Notes under the pieces: model-generated
The model's input: the letters and a program-made list of their open reading frames with translations, nothing else
What the model was told of the DNA's origin: nothing
Databases searched by the model: none
In this document: positions 53,736 through 59,589 of the stretch, one piece after another
How the letters are laid out: the number at the start of each line of letters is the position of its first letter
How positions within the stretch are numbered: position 1 is the first letter of the stretch
Translations under genes and position numbers: made by a program
Assembly: GCA_963827595.1 (NCBI GenBank)
Contig: CAWHBT010000003.1
Location: 62,001 to 126,000, forward strand
From: DATEDA01 sp963827595
Lineage (GTDB): Bacteria > Pseudomonadota > Gammaproteobacteria > Burkholderiales > SG8-39
Length of the DNA: 64,000 bases
Reading direction: 5' to 3'

Positions 53736-54473
53736 ATGACCGAGATCACCCGTGCGCTCGCGCGCGCGTTTGCGAGCCTCGCACATCCGAAGATGCTGTT
53801 CCTGATGATCTGGCCGATCGCGCTCGCCCTGATCGTCTGGACCGTCCTCGCGATCCTGTTCGGTGCCCAGACCGTGGTCTGGCTCCAGGGGTATCTCACA
53901 GACTCGGCGGTCGGCGCGTGGGCGTCGCGGTGGTTCCCGTTCGACGTCGTCGCAGCGGTGCTCTCATGGGTCGCGCTGCTCGTGATGTTCGTCCCGCTGG
54001 TCCTGGTCACGGCGACGCTCATCATCGCCGTGGTGGCGATGCCGACTATGGTGAACCACGTCGCGGCAACGTACTACCCGACGCTCGAGCGCCGCCGCGG
54101 CGGAACCTTCGCGGGCAGCGTCTGGAACGCGATCGTCGCGCTGGTGGTGTTCCTGGTCTTCAGTCTACTGCTGCTGCCGCTCTGGTTCGTGCCGCTGTTC
54201 TGGCCCGTGCTGCCGGTGCTCCTGTTCGCGTATTTCAACCAGCGTGTGTTCCGGTACGATGCAGTCGCCGAGCACGCGAGCGCGGAGGAAATGCGGGAGC
54301 TCTTCAGGCGCTACGGCAAGTCGCTCTACCTGCTCGGCATCGTCGTATCGCTCCTGGCGCACATCCCGGTCATCGGGTTTTTCATACCGGTCGTTGCGGG
54401 ACTCGCGTTCGCGCACTACTGCCTCGAGCGCCTCGCAGAGCTGCGGCGGACTCCGGTCGTGATCGCGCGCTGA
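53736..54473 (+). CDS. EI24/CysZ-like integral membrane protein
   Basis: A 245-residue membrane protein of the EI24 domain family (related to CysZ/YtjA sulfate-transport accessory proteins). Hydrophobic segments: KMLFLMIWPIALALIVWTVLAILF, VVAAVLSWVALLVMFVPLVLVTATLIIAVVAMP, IVALVVFLVFSLLLLPLWFVPLFWPVLPVLLFAYFNQ and SLYLLGIVVSLLAHIPVIGFFIPVVAGLAFAHY. FAYFNQRVFRYDAV and the FAHYCLERL tail are typical. The ATG at 53736 lacks a clear ribosome site. The stop overlaps the ATG of the next gene by one base, suggesting coupling. Confidence 0.82.
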   Translation: MTEITRALARAFASLAHPKMLFLMIWPIALALIVWTVLAILFGAQTVVWLQGYLTDSAVGAWASRWFPFDVVAAVLSWVALLVMFVPLVLVTATLIIAVVAMPTMVNHVAATYYPTLERRRGGTFAGSVWNAIVALVVFLVFSLLLLPLWFVPLFWPVLPVLLFAYFNQRVFRYDAVAEHASAEEMRELFRRYGKSLYLLGIVVSLLAHIPVIGFFIPVVAGLAFAHYCLERLAELRRTPVVIAR

Positions 54474-55228
54474 TGAAGTTCGGCGCGCTCATCATCGGCG
54501 ACGAGATCCTGCGCGGCAAGCGGGAGGACAAGCACTTCACGAAGCTGATCGGGATTCTCGGCGCGCGCGGACTGAAGCTCGACTGGGCGGAGTACCTGGG
54601 CGATGACCCCGACCGGATCACGGCAACGCTGGCGCGGACGTTGGCATCGAGCGACGTCGTGTTCTCCTTCGGCGGCATCGGCGGCACGCCGGACGACCAC
54701 ACTCGGCAGTGCGCGGCGCGCGCGCTCGGCGTGGACCTCGTCCTGCACCCGGAAGCCGAAGCGCTGATCCGCGGGCGGTTCGGGGCGGAGACGACGCCGG
54801 TGCGGCTCCGCATGGGGGAGTTCCCGCGCGGGGCCGAGATCATCCCGAACAGCGTCAACCAGATCCCGGGCTTCTCCGTGCGGGACCATCACTTCGTGCC
54901 GGGCTTCCCGTCGATGGCGTGGCCGATGGTCGAGTGGGTGCTCGACCAGCGCTACCGCCACCTCCACCATCGCGAGGCGGAGGCCGACGCGTCGATCATC
55001 GTGTACGGCTCGGCGGAGAGCACGCTCACGCCGCTCATGCAGGACGTCGAGGCCCGATTCCGGAAGCTCAAGGTGTTCAGCCTGCCGCACATGGGCGAGG
55101 ACGGGTCGCGCCGGCACATCGAGCTCGGCGTGCGCGGCGACCCGGCGGAGGTTGCGGAGGCGATCGACATCCTCAAGCAGGGCGTTGTCGCGACCGGAGC
55201 GACCTTCGAGCCCCCGCCGAGTAGCTAA
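54473..55228 (+). CDS. MoaB/Mog-domain (competence-damage-inducible CinA-type) protein
   Basis: A 251-residue protein with the molybdopterin-binding MoaB/Mog/CinA domain: ALIIGDEILRGKREDKHFTKLIGILGARGLKLDWAEYLGDDPDRI, VVFSFGGIGGTPDDHTRQCAA and FPRGAEIIPNSVNQIPGFSV. The C-terminal 90 residues contain YGSAESTLTPLMQDVEARF. It is like the first half of CinA but lacks the amidohydrolase domain. In CinA this domain acts on ADP-ribose/NMN-type nucleotides rather than molybdopterin, so the Mo link is uncertain. The ATG overlaps the EI24 gene stop. A convergent terminator cluster follows. Confidence 0.88.
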   Translation: MKFGALIIGDEILRGKREDKHFTKLIGILGARGLKLDWAEYLGDDPDRITATLARTLASSDVVFSFGGIGGTPDDHTRQCAARALGVDLVLHPEAEALIRGRFGAETTPVRLRMGEFPRGAEIIPNSVNQIPGFSVRDHHFVPGFPSMAWPMVEWVLDQRYRHLHHREAEADASIIVYGSAESTLTPLMQDVEARFRKLKVFSLPHMGEDGSRRHIELGVRGDPAEVAEAIDILKQGVVATGATFEPPPSS

Positions 55229-55241
55229 GAGCCGGGGATCT

Positions 55242-55321
55242 ACAAGGGGGCGAGAGCCCCCTTGTTCCAGCGCGGGGGATATACAAGGGGAGTCTCCCCT
55301 TGTTCGTACAAGGGCCCCTTG
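55242..55321. repeat. Three tandem ACAAGGGG hairpins after the Mog-domain gene
   Basis: Three inverted repeats share the arm ACAAGGGG/CCCCTTGT: 55242-55265 (ACAAGGGGGC-GAGA-GCCCCCTTGT), 55283-55303 (ACAAGGGGA-GTC-TCCCCTTGT) and 55309-55321 (CAAGGG-C-CCCTTG). All are perfect or nearly perfect stems. The last merges into the following terminator. The shared arm suggests repeated duplication of one small palindrome. Confidence 0.8.
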
Positions 55322-55329
55322 GGTTTTTT
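55309..55329 (+). terminator. Intrinsic terminator of the plus-strand operon ending with the Mog-domain gene
   Basis: CAAGGG-C-CCCTTG (55309-55321) followed by GGTTTTTT, on the plus strand, is a short but standard stem plus T-run. It lies 81 bp behind the stop of the Mog-domain gene. Confidence 0.6.
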
Positions 55330-55360
55330 GTTTGCGGGCTTGCCCGCAAACAAAAAACCC
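55321..55360. terminator. Perfect 19-bp bidirectional palindrome with flanking T/A runs
   Basis: GGGTTTTTTGTTTGCGGGC (55321-55339) and its exact complement (55342-55360) are separated by two bases. The T6 and A6 runs within the arms would act as U-tracts in either direction. It lies between two convergent genes. Confidence 0.65.
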
Positions 55361-55383
55361 CCGGGCGGGACGAGCCCCGGGGG
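55352..55383 (-). terminator. Intrinsic terminator of the phasin gene
   Basis: On the minus strand CCCCCGGG and CCCGGGGG (55358-55383) form an 8-bp stem and are followed by TTTTTT (55357-55352). It is 22 bp downstream of the phasin stop codon and shares bases with the large palindrome. Confidence 0.8.
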
Positions 55384-55404
55384 TTTCGGAGGGGGAAAGC
55401 GGGC

Positions 55405-55941
55405 TTAGGCGGCCCGCTTCTTGTCTTTGCCGACCGCGGACGTGGCGGCCGCGATGTTGGCCTCGGCGATCTCGGTGGCCTGCTTCGCGACCTTGGTGAA
55501 GCTGTCATACGCCGAGTTGGCGGCGGCGAGCGCCGACTTGACCGCGGCGACCGCGACGTCCGAACCGGCCGGCGCGTTCTTCGCGAACTTGTCGAGCGCG
55601 CTCACGAGGTTGCGGTTGATCTCGCCCGCCTGGCCTTCGAAGAACCGGGTGAACTCGGCCTGCTGCGCGGTCGCGAGCTCGTACACGCTGCGCGAGTAGG
55701 CAATCGCCTTCTCCAGGTTCGGCTGCGCCGCGGCGACATTGATGTTGACGTACTCTTGCACGTCCTTGGCGTTCAGCAGCGCCTTGGCGTGGTTCATGCT
55801 CTCTTCGAACGCGCTCTTGGTCACGTTGAAGTTCAGCGCCGCCAGCTTCTCGTAGGCCGCGAAGTTGGCGTTCGCCCACGACAGCATGGTCTCGACGCCC
55901 AGTTTGCCGTTGGCCGCGATTTGCTCAGGGGTCACGTACAT
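55405..55941 (-). CDS. phaP: Phasin (PHA-granule-associated protein)
   Basis: A 178-residue phasin of the PhaP family: MYVTPEQIAANGKLGVETMLSWANANFAAYEKLAALN, then amphipathic helices (SMNHAKALLNAKDVQEYVNINVAAAQPNLEKAIAYSR, YELATAQQAEFTRFFEGQAGEINRNL) and an alanine-rich tail ending GKDKKRAA. It coats polyhydroxyalkanoate granules, which implies storage of PHA. The ATG at 55941 has GAGGAGAG at 7-14 bases. A consensus promoter and a PhaR-like operator lie upstream (56006-56053), and a strong terminator downstream. No other pha gene is in the window. Confidence 0.95.
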   Translation of the reverse strand: MYVTPEQIAANGKLGVETMLSWANANFAAYEKLAALNFNVTKSAFEESMNHAKALLNAKDVQEYVNINVAAAQPNLEKAIAYSRSVYELATAQQAEFTRFFEGQAGEINRNLVSALDKFAKNAPAGSDVAVAAVKSALAAANSAYDSFTKVAKQATEIAEANIAAATSAVGKDKKRAA

Positions 55942-56005
55942 TTCAATCTCTCCTCGATCAGGGTCAGGGGAACCGTCCGCTTCGACACCGAAGCGGGCGT
56001 CTGAA

Positions 56006-56020
56006 TATTGCACTGCACAA
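56006..56020 (-). promoter_or_regulatory. PhaR-type operator candidate
   Basis: On the minus strand TTGTGCAGTGCAATA lies across the expected start of transcription of phaP. It has the TGCA-N-TGCA form seen in betaproteobacterial PhaR sites upstream of phasin genes. PhaR repression released by PHA granules is the expected regulation. Confidence 0.55.
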
Positions 56021-56025
56021 CGGTA

Positions 56026-56053
56026 ATTCTACATGGAAATCAGTCCCTGTCAA
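56026..56053 (-). promoter_or_regulatory. Sigma-70 promoter of phaP
   Basis: On the minus strand TTGACA (56053-56048), a 16-base spacer and TAGAAT (56031-56026) match the consensus at 6/6 and 5/6 positions, the best promoter in the window. The start of transcription would fall near 56019, giving a leader of about 78 bases. Confidence 0.75.
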
Positions 56054-56185
56054 GAAAAACTATTGCGCCGCAACAGCATCTTCCGCGATGCACAAAAATC
56101 ACCCGTCCAATCAACGGCTTGAGGTGAAGGTGAGCGGACACTCCGCAATCGCCACGCGGGGGCGTTCCCGCTGGCCGGACGGGTG

Positions 56186-57109
56186 ATGCAGGGCCACCGC
56201 GACACCCTCCCGCCGCAGCTCCTCGGGCTGCTGGCCGCGCTCACGCTCGCCTGGGGGTTCAACTGGCCGATGATCAAGCTCGCGCTGGCCGGCATGGCGC
56301 CGATGCACTTCCGGACGCTCTGCCTGCTCGCGGGGGCCGCGTGCCTGTTCGCGATGGCGGCAGCGCGCGGCCTGGCGTGGCGCGTGCCGCGCGGCGAGTG
56401 GGGGCGGCTCGCGCTGATCTCGCTCTTCAACCTGACCGCGTGGAACATCTTCTCGGTGTACGGGGTCGGGATGATGGCCTCCGGGCGGGCGTCGATCCTC
56501 GGCTACACCATGCCGATGTGGGGCGTCCTGCTGTCGACCTGGGTGCTCGGCGAGCGCTTCACCCGCCGTCGGGCGCTGGGGGTCGCGTTCGGCATGGCCG
56601 GCATCGCGCTCCTGCTCGGGAGCGAGTTCCGGGCGCTGGAGCGCGCGCCGCTCGGGGCGCTCCTCATGATCGCCGCGGCGCTGTCCTGGGCGGTCGCGAC
56701 CGTCCTGATCCGGAAATGGGGGAGCCGCATGCCGACGACCAGCTACGTCGCCTGGCAGATGGTGATCGGCGTCGTACCGATCCTCGCCATCGCGCTCGTC
56801 GTGGAGGAGGGGAGCTTCAGCCCGCTGGGCCTCGCGCCGGGACCGCTCGCCGCCGTGCTCTACAACATGTTCGTGGCGTTCGGGTTCTGCTACTGGGCAT
56901 GGATGAAGATCGCGCAGAACGCGCCAGTGGGCGTCTCGAGCCTCGCCTCGCTGATGGTGCCGGTCGTGGGCGTGTTCAGCGGCGCGCTCGTGCTCGGCGA
57001 GACCCCCCGCTGGACCGACTACGCGGCGCTGGCGCTGGTCGTCGGCTCGCTCGCGACGGTGCTCATCCCGCCGCGCAGCGCGGCGGGGGCGGTGAAGGCG
57101 AACGCTTGA
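56186..57109 (+). CDS. DMT superfamily (EamA-type) transporter
   Basis: A 307-residue membrane protein with ten predicted helices arranged as two EamA repeats: LLGLLAALTLAWGFNWPMIKLALAGM..., GVGMMASGRASILGYTMPMWGVLLSTWVLGERF for the first, and AALSWAVATVLIRKWGS..., ASLMVPVVGVFSGALVLGETP for the second. It is an exporter of metabolites or amino acids by family. A GTG at 56183 is an alternative start one codon earlier. The stop overlaps the TTG start of the next gene. The 244 bp before it (55942-56185) hold the phaP promoter. Confidence 0.9.
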   Translation: MQGHRDTLPPQLLGLLAALTLAWGFNWPMIKLALAGMAPMHFRTLCLLAGAACLFAMAAARGLAWRVPRGEWGRLALISLFNLTAWNIFSVYGVGMMASGRASILGYTMPMWGVLLSTWVLGERFTRRRALGVAFGMAGIALLLGSEFRALERAPLGALLMIAAALSWAVATVLIRKWGSRMPTTSYVAWQMVIGVVPILAIALVVEEGSFSPLGLAPGPLAAVLYNMFVAFGFCYWAWMKIAQNAPVGVSSLASLMVPVVGVFSGALVLGETPRWTDYAALALVVGSLATVLIPPRSAAGAVKANA

Positions 57110-57951
57110 CGCGGCCGGCGGTGGACCTCGGCGTGGTCGGCTGGATCGTCCTCGGAGCGGTGATCGTGCTCGGCGTCCCCGGGGCGATGTACCTCCTGCA
57201 GGACAGCCTCCTCTTCCTTCCCCAACCCTACGTCGGTGCGCCGCCCGCCGCGCGCGCCGGGCGGGCGGTGGAGGACCTCGCATATGAGGCGCCGGACGGG
57301 GTGCGCCTGCGCGGCTGGCTCGTGCATCGCGCCGCGCCCGCCGGGCGTGCGCCGCTCGTCGTCTACTACGGGGGCAATGCGGAGGAGGTGTCGTGGCAGG
57401 CGACCGAGCCCTGGCCCCCCGACTGGACGCTCGCCCTCGTGAACTACCGCGGCTACGGGGCGAGCGAAGGCAAGCCCTCGGAACGCGATTTCTACGCCGA
57501 CGCGCTCGCCGTCATCGACGCCCTGGCGCTGCGTCCGGACGTGGACCCCGAGCGCATCGTGCTCGTCGGGCGCAGTCTCGGGACCGGCGTGGCGACCCAT
57601 GTCGCGGCGCATCGGCCGGTCGCCGGCGTCGTCCTGATCTCCCCGTACGACAGCATGATCGAGGTCGGGCGGCGCCACTACCCGTGGCTTCCCGTAGGGT
57701 TGCTGCTCAGGCATCCCTTCGATGCGCGATCGGCGGCGCCGGAAATCCGCGCGCCGTTGCTCGCGATCGCGGGCAGCCGCGATTTCATCATCCCGACGGT
57801 GCATTCACGGCGGCTGTTCGATGCCTGGGGCGGTCCCAAGGTCTGGGTCGAGCTGCCCGGCGCGGATCACAACGATCTCGGCTCCTGGCCCGCATTCTGG
57901 AAGGCGATCGACGCGTTCCTGCGCGAGCGGCAGGGAAGCGCGCCGGGCTAG
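57106..57951 (+). CDS. Alpha/beta hydrolase, Bem46-like, membrane-anchored
   Basis: A 281-residue alpha/beta hydrolase. One N-terminal membrane helix (VVGWIVLGAVIVLGVPGAMYLL) is followed by LLFLPQPYVG, the oxyanion region YYGGNAEEVS, ALVNYRGYGASEG, the nucleophile GRSLGTG (S near residue 166), the acid in GSRDFIIPT and the histidine in LPGADHNDL. It resembles YfhR/Bem46 esterases of unknown substrate. TTG 57106 overlaps the previous stop (the coupling favours it); GTG 57121 is an alternative. Its stop overlaps that of gluQ on the other strand. Confidence 0.88.
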   Translation: MTRPAVDLGVVGWIVLGAVIVLGVPGAMYLLQDSLLFLPQPYVGAPPAARAGRAVEDLAYEAPDGVRLRGWLVHRAAPAGRAPLVVYYGGNAEEVSWQATEPWPPDWTLALVNYRGYGASEGKPSERDFYADALAVIDALALRPDVDPERIVLVGRSLGTGVATHVAAHRPVAGVVLISPYDSMIEVGRRHYPWLPVGLLLRHPFDARSAAPEIRAPLLAIAGSRDFIIPTVHSRRLFDAWGGPKVWVELPGADHNDLGSWPAFWKAIDAFLRERQGSAPG

Positions 57952-58868
57952 TCGGGTACCGCGATCGCCCGGTGCGCGGGGATGCGCCCGCGATCCCAGT
58001 GCGCGGCCGCCCACTCCAGGACCGCACGGCCGGACGCGTGTTCGAGCCCGGCGGGCGGCGACTGCCCCAGGAATCGCAGCGCGGCGACGAGCGCGACGGC
58101 CGGTCGCGAGCGGTCAATCGGCGCAGCGAGCGTCTGCTTCGAGAGCTTTTCTCCCCGGGCGTTGATCGCGACCGGAAGGTGAACATAGCGCGGCGTGGGC
58201 AGTCCGAGCAGCCGTTGCAGAAAAATCTGGCGCGGCGTCGAGTCCAGCAGGTCAGCGCCGCGGACGACATCCGTCACCCCTTGCGCGGCGTCGTCGACGA
58301 CGACGGCGAGCTGATACGCCATGAAGCCGTCGGCCCGCACGAGGACAAAATCGCCGACGTCGCGCGCGAGGTCCTGGCGCACGCGGCCCTGCAACCCGTC
58401 GTCGAATTCGACCGCCCCCTCAGCCACGCGGACGCGCGTCGCGCGCGCGGGGCGCCCGGGCGGGAGGCCACGGCGGCAGGTGCCGGGATAAACGCGGCTC
58501 CCGTCGAGCGCAGCGATCGCGGAGTCGGCGATCTCCTGACGGGTGCAGGCGCACGGGAACAGCGCGCCGTTCCGCCGCAGCGCGTCCAGCGCGGCGCGGT
58601 ACGCGTCGGCGCGCGTGCTCTGATACACGACCGGTCCGTCCCATTCGAGGCCGAGGGACTCGAGCGCGTCCAGGATCGCGGCGGCCGCGCCGGGGACCTC
58701 GCGCGGCGGATCCAGATCCTCCATCCGCACCAGCCATTCGCCGGCGCTGGCGCGCGCCTCGGCCCAACTGCCGACCGCCGCGACGAGCGAGCCGAAGTGC
58801 AGCGGGCCGGTCGGCGAGGGTGCGAAGCGGCCGCGATGGCGGCGTGGCGTGGTTTCGGAGTCGGTCAT
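57948..58868 (-). CDS. gluQ: Glutamyl-Q tRNA(Asp) synthetase GluQRS
   Basis: A 306-residue truncated glutamyl-tRNA synthetase paralogue that attaches glutamate to queuosine in tRNA-Asp. It keeps the catalytic core: RGRFAPSPTGPLHFGSLVAAVGSW with an HFGS version of HIGH, EDLDPPREVPGAA, the zinc-type cysteines in FPCACTRQEI and GTCRRG, DVVRGADLLDSTPRQIFL, and NARGEKLSKQT for the KMSKS motif. It lacks the anticodon-binding domain, as expected. ATG 58868 is the family start. It converges with the hydrolase gene (4-bp overlap) and is divergent from the DUF1499 gene. Confidence 0.93.
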   Translation of the reverse strand: MTDSETTPRRHRGRFAPSPTGPLHFGSLVAAVGSWAEARASAGEWLVRMEDLDPPREVPGAAAAILDALESLGLEWDGPVVYQSTRADAYRAALDALRRNGALFPCACTRQEIADSAIAALDGSRVYPGTCRRGLPPGRPARATRVRVAEGAVEFDDGLQGRVRQDLARDVGDFVLVRADGFMAYQLAVVVDDAAQGVTDVVRGADLLDSTPRQIFLQRLLGLPTPRYVHLPVAINARGEKLSKQTLAAPIDRSRPAVALVAALRFLGQSPPAGLEHASGRAVLEWAAAHWDRGRIPAHRAIAVPD

Positions 58869-58932
58869 GCAGCATCCAGGGCCGCTCACTCGCTTACACT
58901 ACCAAACACTTGCGCCGGCGGAGCACGGGTTC

Positions 58933-59418
58933 ATGCGGTCGAGAATCGTTCGGTTCCTGGGTGTGGCCGTGGCGCTGCTCGCGATCGCGGTCCTGGCGGC
59001 CGGCTGGAGCGGCCTGTTCGCGGGGACGCGGCCGGCCGACCTCGGCGTCCGTGACGGCCGGCTCGCGCCGTGCCCGCCGACCCCGAACTGCGCGGCGAGC
59101 CAGGCCGATCCGGCCGATGCCGAGCACTACGTCGCGCCGATCCGGTTCCATGGCGATGCGCAGCGCGCATGGGTGGTGCTGGTGGACGCGGTGCGTGGCT
59201 CGGGACGCGCGGCGATCGTCGCCGAACGGCCAGGCTACCTGCACGCCGAGTTCACGAGCCGGATGCTCGGGTTCGTCGACGACGTCGAGTTTGAGCTCGA
59301 CACCGGCACGCGCCGGATCCACGTGCGCTCGGCGTCGCGGCTCGGCCGCAGCGATTTCGGTGTGAACCGGGCGCGGATCGAGGCGATCCGCGCCAAGGTC
59401 GCGGCGGAGGAGGTCTGA
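58933..59418 (+). CDS. DUF1499 family membrane-anchored protein
   Basis: A 161-residue protein. The N-terminal helix (IVRFLGVAVALLAIAVLAAGWSGLFAG) anchors a DUF1499 domain: LGVRDGRLAPCPPTPNCAASQADPAD with the two conserved cysteines, VDAVRGSGRAAIVAERPGYLHAEFTSRMLGFVDDVEFELD and IHVRSASRLGRSDFGVNRARIEAIRA. Function is unknown. ATG 58933 gives the family start; an ATG at 58867 upstream adds 22 residues without a ribosome site. The 171 bp after it (59419-59589) contain no gene I can support. Confidence 0.88.
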   Translation: MRSRIVRFLGVAVALLAIAVLAAGWSGLFAGTRPADLGVRDGRLAPCPPTPNCAASQADPADAEHYVAPIRFHGDAQRAWVVLVDAVRGSGRAAIVAERPGYLHAEFTSRMLGFVDDVEFELDTGTRRIHVRSASRLGRSDFGVNRARIEAIRAKVAAEEV

Positions 59419-59589
59419 GCGGGCGCGCCAAGACGCGCAGCGTCGACATGGCCGAGGTGCACCGCGAGATCGCGGCCGGGCAGGCCGGCCCGGAGCGCTG
59501 AGCGCCGCGCCTGCGGATCGTCGCGGGCCGGAGGGGGAATCGTTCCGCGGCGTCGCGCGCGCGGCGTGCCTATACTGCGCCGCTCCGCC

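Noticed and set aside
59419..59503. Short frame MAEVHREIAAGQAGPER after the DUF1499 gene
   Set aside because: Only 17 codons, no ribosome site; perhaps a remnant of another gene.
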